From JBCBKU01 sp038521345 (GTDB lineage: Bacteria; Pseudomonadota; Alphaproteobacteria; Rhodobacterales; Rhodobacteraceae), in the NCBI GenBank assembly GCA_038521345.1, contig JBCBKU010000026.1, positions 1 to 39,127 on the forward strand: a stretch of 39,127 nt of DNA. Reading direction: 5' to 3'. Position numbers and translations under genes: made by a program. The notes beneath the pieces are model-generated. The model did no database searches, had not been told where the DNA came from, and worked only from the letters and a program-made list of their open reading frames with translations. Shown in pieces: positions 1 to 8,246 of the stretch; position 1 is the first letter of the stretch; every line of letters begins with the position of its first letter.

Positions 1-1133
1 ATGGCGTCTGGCCCGAGAATAGACTGGATCATTCCGATCGACTGAGTGTAGCGCCAATGCCGCTCGGTCACCGGGTTGATCCACAAGGTGCGGGGCCATT
101 GCGCGACCGCGCGACGCAACCAGACTTCGCCCGCCTCGGTGTTCCAGTGTTCCACCGCGCCTCCCGGTGCCGCCACTTCGTAGGGCGACATCGAGGCGTC
201 GCCGACGAAGATGCAGGTATAGTCGGGCCCATAGGTGTGCAGGATATCCCAGGTGGGTGTCTGTTCCGTCCAGCGGCGGCGATTGTCGCGCCAGACGCCC
301 TCGTAGAGACAATTGTGGAAATAGAAGTGTTCGAGATGCTTGAACTCGGCGCGGGCCGCCGAAAAAAGCTCGTCCACGACCTGAACATGGGGGTCCATTG
401 AGCCCCCTGCATCGAGGAAGAGCAGCACCTTGACCGCGTTCCGGCGCTCGGGCCGGGTGACGACATCAAGATAGCCATGCTCGGCCGTTGCCCGGATCGT
501 GCCGTCAAGATCCAACTCGTCTGCCGCGCCTTCGCGCGCCCACCGGCGCAGCCGTTTCAGAGCGACTTTGATGTTGCGGGTGTTGAGCTCCACTTCATCG
601 TCGAAATTCCTGAACTCGCGCCGGTCCCAGACTTTGACGGCCCGTCCATGCCGCCCTTCATCCTGACCGATGCGGACGCCTTCGGGGTTGTAGCCATAGG
701 CACCGAAAGGCGAAGTGCCGGCGGTTCCGATCCATTTCGATCCGCCCTGATGGCGGTCATTCTGTTCGGCAAGCCGCTGGCGCAGCGTGTCCATCAGCTT
801 TTCAAGGCCGCCCAAAGCGTCGATTTCGGCCTTCTCGGCCTCGGTCAGGTGCTTTTCGGCAAGCCGGCGCAACCACTCTTCCGGCAGGTGGACGGCATCG
901 ACCAGTGCCTCGGGGGAGAGGGTTTCAAGGCCCCGGAACGCTTCCGAAAAGGCGACGTCGAACCGATCGAGATGGCGTTCGTCCTTGACCAGCGCCGCGC
1001 GGGCAAGGTGATAGAACCCGTCCACATCATAGCGGGCCATGCCCTTGCCGAGCGCCTCGAGAAATACGAGATGCTCGCGCAGAGTGACGGGCACACCATG
1101 GGCCCGCAGGCGATCAAAGAACCCCAGAAACAT
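1..1133 (-). CDS. VWA (CoxE-like) domain protein, C-terminus cut by window edge
   Basis: The frame is open from an ATG at 1133 to the left edge and gives 377 visible residues. The C-terminal half is a von Willebrand A fold. The metal site reads D241-A-G-G-S245, a relaxed form of the usual DxSxS, and a second site element (GDASMS) lies near residue 311. The N-terminus (MFLGFFDRLRAHGVPVTLRE) matches the start of the COG3552/CoxE-like VWA proteins as I remember them, which favours this ATG although no strong ribosome binding site is visible. Such proteins normally work with a MoxR-type AAA ATPase as a chaperone pair that activates or inserts cofactors into another protein. The likely partner is the minus-strand moxR gene at 4476-5315, which is not adjacent. 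The family is clear; the client protein is unknown. Confidence 0.85.
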   Translation of the reverse strand, partial: MFLGFFDRLRAHGVPVTLREHLVFLEALGKGMARYDVDGFYHLARAALVKDERHLDRFDVAFSEAFRGLETLSPEALVDAVHLPEEWLRRLAEKHLTEAEKAEIDALGGLEKLMDTLRQRLAEQNDRHQGGSKWIGTAGTSPFGAYGYNPEGVRIGQDEGRHGRAVKVWDRREFRNFDDEVELNTRNIKVALKRLRRWAREGAADELDLDGTIRATAEHGYLDVVTRPERRNAVKVLLFLDAGGSMDPHVQVVDELFSAARAEFKHLEHFYFHNCLYEGVWRDNRRRWTEQTPTWDILHTYGPDYTCIFVGDASMSPYEVAAPGGAVEHWNTEAGEVWLRRAVAQWPRTLWINPVTERHWRYTQSIGMIQSILGPDA

Positions 1134-1210
1134 CTGGTGCAGAGTGCCCGCACCAGTGGGTTTTGGAAAGGGCTGGGGTTAAGGTGGTTCCGGACGACGG
1201 GAGGATCAGC

Positions 1211-2026
1211 ATGCACCGGATTTATGATTGGAACGCGCGCCCTGCGAAGCGGAATTATACCGCGGCCGGACTGCGCGCTCTCAAAGGTGTGCAACGCCTG
1301 ACGCAGACGACTGCCAATACCGAAGAAGAGGCGGCCGCAGCCCAAGAGGCGGGAATCGATTTGATCATGGGCAATGCACAGAACACGGCCGCCGCCCGGG
1401 CGGGCGGGCCCGAGATGTTCTTCACCGCCGCCATCCCGTTGCCGGATCATCCGACCGAGGCCGATGTGCTCCGCGCCGCCTTCGGGGCCATGAAGGACGG
1501 GGCCGACAGCGTCTATACCGCGCGGGGGCCGCGGATCGTCGAGATACTCGCGCGCGAGGACATTCCGGTGATGTGCCATCTTGGCCTCGTGCCCCGGAAA
1601 TCCACGTGGAAGGGTGGTTTGCGTGCGGTGGGCAAAACGGCGGACGAGGCGCTGGAGCTCTGGCAATCGTTCCGTTCGATGGAAGATGCCGGGGCATTTT
1701 CCGTCGAAGCCGAGGTGATCTGCGACCGGGTTATGGCCGAGATCACGCGTCGCACAACGCTATTGACCTCGTCGCTTGGGTCCGGGTCGGGGGCTGACAT
1801 CCTGTACCTTTTCCAGAACGACATCTGCGGAGAAGCCCCCGTGCGCCCGCGGCATGCCCGGGCCTTCGGCGATATCCATGCCCTGACCGAGGCGATCCGC
1901 ACGGAGCGGCGCGCGGCGCTCGGACGGTTCCGTGAGGCTGCGCTTTCAGGTGACTTCCCGGCGATTGGTGAAACGGCAACGCTGCCCGACGACGAGTTCG
2001 CTCGGTTCCTCGACAAGCTGGACTAG
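1211..2026 (+). CDS. PanB-like (ketopantoate hydroxymethyltransferase family) protein
   Basis: A 271-residue protein. The start at 1211 is chosen because GGGAGG sits just upstream; an in-frame start at 1163 would run into the divergent promoter space. The C-terminal half resembles PanB: a CHLGL element (H123), a GGLRAVGKT stretch (about 136-143) and an EAE element (166-168) where PanB keeps its catalytic glutamate. The N-terminal half departs from PanB. Where PanB has VGDS with a metal-binding aspartate, this protein has MGNAQN (N55), and the second metal aspartate is replaced in AIPLP. It therefore belongs to the phosphoenolpyruvate/pyruvate barrel superfamily and may not make ketopantoate. 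It stands alone on the plus strand between minus-strand genes. The superfamily is fairly sure; the substrate is unknown. Confidence 0.7.
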   Translation: MHRIYDWNARPAKRNYTAAGLRALKGVQRLTQTTANTEEEAAAAQEAGIDLIMGNAQNTAAARAGGPEMFFTAAIPLPDHPTEADVLRAAFGAMKDGADSVYTARGPRIVEILAREDIPVMCHLGLVPRKSTWKGGLRAVGKTADEALELWQSFRSMEDAGAFSVEAEVICDRVMAEITRRTTLLTSSLGSGSGADILYLFQNDICGEAPVRPRHARAFGDIHALTEAIRTERRAALGRFREAALSGDFPAIGETATLPDDEFARFLDKLD

Positions 2027-2031
2027 GCGCC

Positions 2032-2199
2032 TCAGGCGAATTGAGCGATCAGGATCGTCGCGAAAAGGCCAAGAAGCCCGAAGGCAATGCCGAAGGCCGC
2101 CCCATAGTGAAGCCAGTCGGACCGCGCGCCGCCGCGTTTGCGGGCCAGATAGATGCCCCAGGCAATACCGGCGAGCGCGAAGAGAGCGATCAGGATCAT
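2032..2199 (-). CDS. Small two-helix membrane protein
   Basis: A 55-residue protein starting at the ATG at 2199, which overlaps the stop of the upstream DUF2927 gene in an ATGA arrangement, so it is probably translationally coupled. It has an N-terminal hydrophobic helix (MILIALFALAGIAWGIYLA), a basic loop (RKRGGARSD) and a second hydrophobic helix (about 29-54). Similar short proteins in Rhodobacterales are sometimes labelled apolipoprotein acyltransferase, but this one is far too short to be that enzyme. Its function is unknown. A longer in-frame start at 2295 is rejected because it would lie inside the upstream gene and add a non-membrane Arg-rich stretch. Confidence 0.65.
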   Translation of the reverse strand: MILIALFALAGIAWGIYLARKRGGARSDWLHYGAAFGIAFGLLGLFATILIAQFA

Positions 2200-3572
2200 C
2201 GGGCGCTGACAATGACAAGGGTGGGTGTCAGACCGGCAATTTCCGCGGCTCGGGCGCGTACCTCGGCCTCTGCGCCAAAGCCGTAGCGGGCCCATCCAAG
2301 GCTGTCGCGGCGCACCTCGCGGGCTTCTGCCGAGCGGCCAACCAGGTCCAGTGCTTCGGCCTTTACCATAAGAAGCGTGGCCAGAAGCGCCGCGTTTTCG
2401 GCCTCGGCCACGGCGCGAAGGTTGTCGTTGACGATTTCAAGCGCGACATCGCCTTGTCCTGCCGACAATGCAAATGCCGCGAGCTGCATGGCGACGTGGG
2501 CGGCCTGCAACTGGGTTGTCTCTTCGGCCTGGAACAGCGCCGCCGATTGCAGGAACGCGGCCAGCGCCCGTTCCGGATCGGTGCCGATCGAAAGCCGTCC
2601 ATAGGCGTAAAGCGAGAATGCGAGCCGATTGTCCGTCCAGCCTTCGGACTGGGCGATCTGAACGGCCGCAGTGGCGGCCCCGCGGCGCCGTTCGGGCGGA
2701 GTCCGCGGGCCAAGCGCGGCTTCGATGGCGTTGATCCAGTCGCGACCGGTCTCGGGCACGGGGCCATCTCCGCCGCGAACTCCCCGGGGGTTCACCCGCG
2801 CGAGAATGCCGGGAAGCCGCTCGGCCACCTGCGCCCGGGTCATGCCCGACGACAGCGCATCGTCATAGAGCACCCGCAGAACCAGCGTGTCGAACCCGGT
2901 CAGGACAGTGTGGAAATTGTCGTCGTTGAAGACGCTGTCGGGCAGGCGATAGAGGTCGTTCAGCGGCCCAATCGCCTGTGCCACCTCTTCGTGCAGGCAA
3001 TCGCGAACTTCCTGCGGCGCCACGTCACCCGGAATGAAGATGGCCATCGTTTCGCGCGTGGTCAGCGTCGTCCAGTCCAGTTTGGCGGACCGGCGACTGC
3101 GCCTGAACTCGTCCCAGGAGGCGACGCGGGGCACAACGAAGCACGCCGCCTGCGGAACCGCGCGGGACAGTTCGGCGCGCGTAACCACTTCGATCGTGAT
3201 CCCGGCAGGCTGGGATGCGGGGACCCGCGAAACATCGATCCGGGCCTCGCGCCGAATCCGGCTAATGAGCCGATTAAGATCGCGGTCCAGAAATGTGGGC
3301 GATCGGCCCGTCACTCGGATCGTGATCGGACCCTCGAACCGGGTCAGCACCGGCAGGGGGCGCCCACTTTCGAGTTCGAAGGTCAGATCAAGGATATCCC
3401 GGGCAAGTGCGGCGTTCGAGCGGGTCGGGCGGACAACCGTCGGTTCGCTGAAGACCTTCATCGGAGGCAAAGCGAGATCGGGCTGGGCCCGCCGCTCGGC
3501 AACATCTGTTGCAGGCGACGTTGCACAGGCAGCAAGCCCCAGAAGGGCCAAGAGGGCGGCGGCGGCACGCAT
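2196..3572 (-). CDS. DUF2927-domain lipoprotein
   Basis: A 458-residue protein with a lipoprotein signal: a short hydrophobic stretch, then a lipobox LAAC with C16 as the lipidation site. Residues of about 80-260 look like DUF2927, including the CLHEEVAQAIGPLNDLYRL segment that this domain often carries. The C-terminal part is alanine- and leucine-rich with helical repeat character, resembling TPR-like pairs. It is probably anchored to a membrane facing the periplasm. The gene is the middle of a tight minus-strand set: it overlaps the GNAT stop by one base and the small membrane protein start by four. The function is not known; DUF2927 proteins are often annotated loosely and I have no basis for a specific role. 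Confidence 0.8.
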   Translation of the reverse strand: MRAAAALLALLGLAACATSPATDVAERRAQPDLALPPMKVFSEPTVVRPTRSNAALARDILDLTFELESGRPLPVLTRFEGPITIRVTGRSPTFLDRDLNRLISRIRREARIDVSRVPASQPAGITIEVVTRAELSRAVPQAACFVVPRVASWDEFRRSRRSAKLDWTTLTTRETMAIFIPGDVAPQEVRDCLHEEVAQAIGPLNDLYRLPDSVFNDDNFHTVLTGFDTLVLRVLYDDALSSGMTRAQVAERLPGILARVNPRGVRGGDGPVPETGRDWINAIEAALGPRTPPERRRGAATAAVQIAQSEGWTDNRLAFSLYAYGRLSIGTDPERALAAFLQSAALFQAEETTQLQAAHVAMQLAAFALSAGQGDVALEIVNDNLRAVAEAENAALLATLLMVKAEALDLVGRSAEAREVRRDSLGWARYGFGAEAEVRARAAEIAGLTPTLVIVSAR

Positions 3573-4003
3573 CAGGGCTGTTGATACTTTATGAAGGGGG
3601 TGAGTGTCCCCACTGAATCGTACAGCACTCGCGCATCTGTGTTGAAGTGTTGCGTCATCCAGTAGACACCCTTTGCGCCGCGCGATTTCGCGGCGGCGTA
3701 GACGGCCTCGATCAGGGCCCGCCCGAGGCCCCGACCGCGCGCCGAAGGGTCTACATAGAGATCCTGCAGATAACAGACCGGCTCTGACTGCCAGCCATGG
3801 GCGTGAAAGACGTAATGAGCCAGTCCGAGCGGCGTCTCACCGGCCAGCAGGCAGGAATAGTCATGGGGATCACCGGACAGGAGGCGGGCGAAGTAGGCCC
3901 TGTGATGCGCCTCCGACCGCTCGGTCTCGTAGAAGGCGAGATAGGCCGCCCATAACGGTGACCACGTATCGAAATCGGTCGCGGCAAGAGGGCGGATGGT
4001 CAT
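3572..4003 (-). CDS. GNAT family N-acetyltransferase
   Basis: A 143-residue protein starting at the ATG at 4003 (MTIRPLAATDFDTW), the usual GNAT N-terminus; an upstream ATG at 4060 would add 19 atypical residues. Motif A for acetyl-CoA binding is clear in YVDPSARGRGLGRALIEAV. The C-terminus (WMTQHFNTDARVLYDSVG) is the usual strand 6/7 region. It should transfer an acetyl group from acetyl-CoA to a small molecule or protein N-terminus; the substrate cannot be read from sequence. Its TGA shares one base with the start of the DUF2927 gene, so the two are co-transcribed. Confidence 0.85.
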   Translation of the reverse strand: MTIRPLAATDFDTWSPLWAAYLAFYETERSEAHHRAYFARLLSGDPHDYSCLLAGETPLGLAHYVFHAHGWQSEPVCYLQDLYVDPSARGRGLGRALIEAVYAAAKSRGAKGVYWMTQHFNTDARVLYDSVGTLTPFIKYQQP

Positions 4004-4080
4004 GGCACACAGCTTCTCTTCGGATGTCCCGGCGTCCGTGGTAGACTGGTGCGTCGGCAAGCGAAAGGGATTGGCCGAAG

Positions 4081-4479
4081 ATGTCCTTCAAGCCAGATGG
4101 TTACTCAAGCATGTCCCCATACGTGATCGTCGCGGACGCGCGGGCGCATCTTGCCTTTGCCGACGCCGTATTCGGGGCCGAACGGCTTCGGTTCCTCGAG
4201 CGCACCGATGGCACGGTTGAACACGCCGAAATCCGGATCGACGACACCGTGGTCATGTTCTGCGAAGCGGGAGGGGGCGCGGACTACGATGTAAACCTTC
4301 ACCTCTACTGCCCGGACCCCGATGCGCTGATGGCCCGTGCCGCCGAAGCGGGGGCCATTGTGCTTCAGCCCGTCTCGGACCGAGAGGACGGGGATCGGCG
4401 CGGGGGCTTTAGAGGACCCAAAGGCGTGGCATGGTGGGTGTCGCGCAGGACAGCGTCTGGTGGCTCCGAGCCGCGTTAG
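4081..4479 (+). CDS. VOC family (glyoxalase/PhnB-like) protein
   Basis: A 132-residue protein with the beta-alpha-beta-beta-beta pattern of the vicinal oxygen chelate fold: an N-terminal SPYVIVADARAHLAFADAVF segment, a middle VMFCEAG segment and the C-terminal GGFRGPKGVAWWVS segment that corresponds to the DPFGNxWxI motif of PhnB-like proteins. The motif is altered (GPKGVAWWV), so metal binding is uncertain. The product may be a small-molecule isomerase, dioxygenase or resistance protein. It is divergent from the GNAT gene and its stop codon overlaps the stop of the convergent moxR gene by four bases. Confidence 0.75.
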   Translation: MSFKPDGYSSMSPYVIVADARAHLAFADAVFGAERLRFLERTDGTVEHAEIRIDDTVVMFCEAGGGADYDVNLHLYCPDPDALMARAAEAGAIVLQPVSDREDGDRRGGFRGPKGVAWWVSRRTASGGSEPR

Positions 4480-5315
4480 CGGTTGCCGCGCGCCATAAAG
4501 GCAAGACGTTCGAACAGGTGAACGTCCTGTTCGTTTTTGAGGAGTGCGCCATGTAGGCGGGGCAGGGTGTCCTTGCCCTCGCGGCGGAGATCCTCGGCAT
4601 CCAGATCATCGGCCACGAGCAGCTTCAGCCAGTCGAGCACCTCGGATGTCGACGGCTTCTTCTTCAGGCCCGGCGTGTCGCGTATCTCGAAGAACTGGGT
4701 CAGCGCCTCGTGCAGCAGTGTGGCCCGGATATCCGGGTGATGCACCGCCACGATCCGTTCCATCGTCTCGCGATCGGGAAATCGGATGTAGTGAAAGAAA
4801 CAGCGCCGTAAAAACGCGTCCGGCAGTTCCTTTTCATTGTTCGAGGTGATGATCACGACCGGGCGGTGCCGGGCACGGATCGTCTCGCCGGTCTCGTAGA
4901 CATGGAACTCCATCCGGTCGAGTTCCTGCAGTAGATCGTTGGGGAATTCGATGTCGGCTTTATCGATCTCGTCAATCAGAAGGACCACGCGGTCTTCTGC
5001 GGCGAACGCCTCCCAGAGTTTGCCCTTGCGGATGTAATTGGCCACGTCGTGGACCCGTGCGTCGCCAAGCTGACTGTCCCGCAGACGGCTGACGGCATCG
5101 TATTCGTAAAGGCCCTGCTGGGCTCTTGTGGTCGACTTCACGTGCCATTCAATCAGCCGCATACCCAGCGCCGACGCCACCTGCCGGGCCAACTCGGTCT
5201 TGCCGGTGCCGGGCTCGCCCTTGACCAATAGAGGCCGTTCCAGCGTGACCGTCGCATTCACGGCGACAGTCAGCTCGTTGGTGGCCACATAGTCGTCCGT
5301 TCCTGTGAATTTCAT
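4476..5315 (-). CDS. MoxR-type AAA ATPase
   Basis: A 279-residue ATPase. Walker A is GEPGTGKT (33-40), Walker B is LLIDEIDKAD (112-121), and a sensor-1 region reads VIITSNNEKELPDAFLRRC, with an arginine pair. This is the MoxR/RavA branch, which remodels proteins together with VWA-domain partners, for example in cofactor insertion. The matching VWA gene is most likely the minus-strand gene ending at the left edge. The usual moxR-VWA adjacency is broken here by five genes, one of them on the opposite strand. The start at 5315 gives the typical MKFTGTDDYVA N-terminus. Confidence 0.9.
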   Translation of the reverse strand: MKFTGTDDYVATNELTVAVNATVTLERPLLVKGEPGTGKTELARQVASALGMRLIEWHVKSTTRAQQGLYEYDAVSRLRDSQLGDARVHDVANYIRKGKLWEAFAAEDRVVLLIDEIDKADIEFPNDLLQELDRMEFHVYETGETIRARHRPVVIITSNNEKELPDAFLRRCFFHYIRFPDRETMERIVAVHHPDIRATLLHEALTQFFEIRDTPGLKKKPSTSEVLDWLKLLVADDLDAEDLRREGKDTLPRLHGALLKNEQDVHLFERLAFMARGNR

Positions 5316-5498
5316 GGGATTATCAGCGACCTCTCCGGCATAACAGCTGCGACGTTATAGGCCCGCCGATACAGCATCAATAACCGTTGATGGGGGCGTG
5401 ACAAGGCGCAGACGTTCTAGTATGTCCCCGCGCAAAGGAGGCGTCGGATGCACCGCCAAGATGTCCAGACCACTCCGCATAACCAAAAGGGAACCGGT

Positions 5499-5921
5499 AT
5501 GAAGGCTGAGGTATTTTTGCCCGAGGACTATCGTCCGGCCGACGACGAACCATTCATGAATGACCGACAGCTCGAATGGTTCCGGCGCGAGCTTCTGCGC
5601 CAGAAAGCCGAGCTGCTGAGTGAAAGCAAATCAACGATCGCCGGCCTTCAGGACGGCACACGCAACATCCCCGACATTGCCGATCGTGCCTCGGAAGAGA
5701 CCGATCGTGCCCTCGAATTACGCATCCGTGATCGGCAGCGCAAACTTGTTGCCAAGATTGATGCGGCGTTGCGTCGCATCGATGAGGGCGAGTTCGGCTA
5801 TTGCCAAGACACGGGCGAACCGATCTCACTAAAGCGTCTGGTCGCGCGGCCAACAACAACCCTGAGCCTCGAAGCACAAGAGCGCCATGAGCGCCGTGAG
5901 AAGGTTCACCGCGACGACTGA
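5499..5921 (+). CDS. dksA: DksA/TraR-family RNA polymerase-binding regulator
   Basis: A 140-residue DksA that binds the RNA polymerase secondary channel with ppGpp to reset promoter use in the stringent response. The coiled-coil tip PDIADRA keeps the two key aspartates (D59, D62). The zinc-finger region keeps only one of four cysteines: GYCQDTGEP (C102) and TTTLSLEAQ, so it probably does not bind zinc, as in other alphaproteobacterial DksA proteins. I chose the start at 5499 (MKAEVFLPEDYRP), the conserved family N-terminus, preceded by AAGGGAA. An in-frame ATG at 5448 has an even better AAAGGAGG site and would add 17 residues. A strong terminator follows. Confidence 0.9.
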   Translation: MKAEVFLPEDYRPADDEPFMNDRQLEWFRRELLRQKAELLSESKSTIAGLQDGTRNIPDIADRASEETDRALELRIRDRQRKLVAKIDAALRRIDEGEFGYCQDTGEPISLKRLVARPTTTLSLEAQERHERREKVHRDD

Positions 5922-5946
5922 CCCGAGATTTCGGGAGGAGGAGGGG

Positions 5947-5980
5947 CGCCGGAATTTTCGAATTCCGGCGTTTCTTTTTT
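5947..5980 (+). terminator. Rho-independent terminator of dksA
   Basis: A perfect 10-bp stem (CGCCGGAATT / AATTCCGGCG) with a UUCG tetraloop is followed directly by a ten-base run containing nine T. It lies 26 bases after the dksA stop. Confidence 0.93.
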
Positions 5981-6007
5981 AGGGCCCCTGACCCAGCATC
6001 TATTTCC

Positions 6008-7123
6008 ATGACCCCACATGACGTCACCATCGTCGGCGCAGGAATCGCCGGGCTTGCCGCCGCCGTGGCGCTGGCGAAACAGGGTTGGACCGTCCGCGTG
6101 CTGGAACGCGCAGAGGCGATTTCCGAGGTGGGTGCCGGCCTCCAGATCTCTCCTAACGGATTTGCAGTCCTCGCCGCGTTGGAACTTGATGAGGCAGTCC
6201 GCGCCGCGGGTCTTGAGACCGAAGCGGTGGTCCTTCGCGATCTGACCGGGAAGCGGGTGGCGCGGCTGGACCTGACGACAGGTAGGTATGCGCGCCCGTT
6301 TCTGACGGTGCATCGCGCACGGCTGATCGACATCCTTGCCGCGGCCGCCGACAGCGCCGGCGTTGCCGTTGAGTTGCGGCGTAGCGTGGCGGACGGCGAG
6401 GCCTTCGAGGGGCCGGTGATTGCAGCAGACGGTGTTCGGTCGGTGCTTCGGGCTCGGGTCGGACCGGCGCCCGACACCGCCTTTACCGGACAGGTCGCAT
6501 GGCGTGCACTGATCCCCGGCGAGGGCGCGGTCGAGGCCGAGGTAATCATGGGGCCGGGATGCCACGTGGTGAGCTATCCTCTGGCGGGTGGACTGCGAAA
6601 CATCGTCGCCGTCGAGGAGGCTGCCGCCTGGACCAGGGCGGATTGGCACCAACCCGGAGATCCAGACACGCTTCGCAACCGGTTTGGCGCGCTGGGCGGA
6701 CCCGTCCCAAGCTGGTTGGCGGCGGTGGAGCGGGCCCATGTCTGGGGACTTTTCCGGCACCCCGTCGCCGAGCGGTGGCACGGGCGGGGGATCGCCCTGA
6801 TCGGAGACGCGGCCCATCCGACGCTGCCGTTTCTTGCACAGGGCGCCAACCTCGCGCTCGAAGATGCGTGGATGCTGTCCCGGGCCCTTCAGTCCGGGTG
6901 GTCGGCGACAGCGCTGGAGCGGTTTCAAGCGGCTCGTCGGGCGCGGGTCGTGCGGGCTATCGAGGCCGCCAACGCCAATGCCCGGAACTATCACCTGAAC
7001 AGCCCTGTCGTTCGTTTCGCGGCCCACAGCGGGTTGCGCGCGCTGGATCGGGTGGCTCCCTCGCTTCTGCTTCGGCGGTTCGACTGGCTTTACGGATACG
7101 ATCCGCGCTCGGCGGATATCTGA
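6008..7123 (+). CDS. FAD-dependent aromatic-ring monooxygenase
   Basis: A 371-residue flavoprotein of the UbiH/salicylate-hydroxylase class. The N-terminal dinucleotide-binding GAGIAG motif is at 10-15 with the acidic ERAE strand end at 33-36. The DG motif (D141-G142) is present, and so is the second FAD motif GIALIGDAAHPTLPFLAQGAN. Such enzymes use NAD(P)H and O2 to hydroxylate aromatic rings. The protein is short for the class. The substrate cannot be told from the context: the gene stands between dksA and an iron transporter gene, each with its own signals. Confidence 0.85.
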   Translation: MTPHDVTIVGAGIAGLAAAVALAKQGWTVRVLERAEAISEVGAGLQISPNGFAVLAALELDEAVRAAGLETEAVVLRDLTGKRVARLDLTTGRYARPFLTVHRARLIDILAAAADSAGVAVELRRSVADGEAFEGPVIAADGVRSVLRARVGPAPDTAFTGQVAWRALIPGEGAVEAEVIMGPGCHVVSYPLAGGLRNIVAVEEAAAWTRADWHQPGDPDTLRNRFGALGGPVPSWLAAVERAHVWGLFRHPVAERWHGRGIALIGDAAHPTLPFLAQGANLALEDAWMLSRALQSGWSATALERFQAARRARVVRAIEAANANARNYHLNSPVVRFAAHSGLRALDRVAPSLLLRRFDWLYGYDPRSADI

Positions 7124-7130
7124 TTCATTT

Positions 7131-7170
7131 TGTCGGATACAACTTGACGCGGCGCCTGCAATTTCCGACA
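7131..7170. promoter_or_regulatory. Inverted repeat upstream of the iron-binding protein gene
   Basis: TGTCGGA at 7131-7137 is matched by TCCGACA at 7164-7170, about 40 bases before the start codon at 7208. The 7-bp arms are exact and 26 bases apart. It may be a split operator or a hairpin in the leader. I cannot tell which regulator, if any, uses it. Confidence 0.25.
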
Positions 7171-7207
7171 CATTCACTCAGTTACTCACTGGCACCAGGT
7201 ATCCCCC

Positions 7208-8221
7208 ATGATGCGAACAGCGTTTTCCACGACCGTGGCCCTGCTTATGGCTTTTCCCGCCTTCGGGAACGGCGAACTGAACCTCTACTCGTCGCGCCAC
7301 TACGACACCGACGAACGGCTCTATTCCGACTTCACCGAGCAGACTGGCATCACCATCAACCGGATCGAGGGCAATGCCGACGAACTCATCGCCCGGATGC
7401 AGGCCGAGGGCGCCAACAGCCCGGCTGATGTTTTCCTGACCGTCGATACCGTCCGGCTGACCCGCGCAAAGGACCTGGGTCTTTTGTCCCCTGTGGTGTC
7501 CGCGGCCCTGGCCCAGGCGATCCCGGCCTATCTCCAGGATGACGACGGCACGTGGTTCGGCTTCTCACAGCGGTCCCGGATCCTCTTCTACGACAAGACC
7601 GAGGTGCAAGAGCCGCCGCAGACCTATCAGGATCTCGCCGACCCGAAATACGCAGGGCAAGTCTGCATCCGGTCGTCGTCGAACGTCTACACGCAGAACA
7701 TCGTCGCGGCCCTGATCGCACATCTTGGCGAGGATGCCGTTCGGGATTGGGCCGAGGGTGTCGTGGCCAACTTTGCGCGCACACCGCAGGGCGGTGATAC
7801 GGACCAGTTGCGGGGCATCGCTTCGGGTGAGTGCGACATCGCCATGTCGAACACCTACTACTTCGCACGTGCGCTTCGGAAGGGCGACAGCAGCATGACC
7901 GCCGAAGACCTCGAGACCATCGGATGGGTCTTCCCGAACCAGAACGATATCGGCGCGCACATGAATATCTCCGGGGGTGGGGTGGCCGCCAACGCGCCCA
8001 ACCGCGAGAACGCGATCCGGTTCCTCGAATACCTCGCATCGGAGCAGGCGCAAGAGTACTTCTCGGCCGGCAATGATGAATATCCCGCCGTCCCCGGTGT
8101 CGGGCTCTCACCGTCGGTCGCGGCCCTCGGAATCTTCCGTCCGGACGCGATCAACCTGGCCGATGTGGCCGAGAACATCGACGCGGCGGTTCGGGTCTTG
8201 AACGCCGCGGGCTGGCGATAA
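7208..8221 (+). CDS. Ferric iron ABC transporter substrate-binding protein
   Basis: A 337-residue periplasmic binding protein of the FutA/FbpA family. An N-terminal hydrophobic signal ends near AFPAFG-N, giving a mature start around residue 21. The mature protein begins with ELNLYSSRHYDTDERLYSDF, where the SRHY tyrosine is a usual Fe3+ ligand, and further conserved tyrosines occur in MSNTYYFARAL. It should capture ferric iron and deliver it to a membrane permease. The probable permease is the convergent gene on the other strand. No ATPase subunit is in the window. Confidence 0.9.
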   Translation: MMRTAFSTTVALLMAFPAFGNGELNLYSSRHYDTDERLYSDFTEQTGITINRIEGNADELIARMQAEGANSPADVFLTVDTVRLTRAKDLGLLSPVVSAALAQAIPAYLQDDDGTWFGFSQRSRILFYDKTEVQEPPQTYQDLADPKYAGQVCIRSSSNVYTQNIVAALIAHLGEDAVRDWAEGVVANFARTPQGGDTDQLRGIASGECDIAMSNTYYFARALRKGDSSMTAEDLETIGWVFPNQNDIGAHMNISGGGVAANAPNRENAIRFLEYLASEQAQEYFSAGNDEYPAVPGVGLSPSVAALGIFRPDAINLADVAENIDAAVRVLNAAGWR

Positions 8222-8246
8222 ACCCGAAAGACTAAGATCAAGCAGC

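Noticed and set aside
1932..3584. Long plus-strand open frame (550 codons) opposite the DUF2927 gene
   Set aside because: It is the antisense of a lipoprotein gene with a clear lipobox and recognisable domain. Long antisense frames are expected in such GC-rich DNA, and its translation is rich in Arg/Gly/Pro without a domain.
5375..5392. CATCAA-N6-TTGATG inverted repeat upstream of dksA
   Set aside because: Six-base arms with no clear promoter elements at the right spacing; I could not separate it from chance.
5906..7177. Minus-strand frame (423 codons) opposite the FAD monooxygenase
   Set aside because: It crosses the dksA terminator and mirrors a conserved flavoprotein; composition is typical of a shadow frame.
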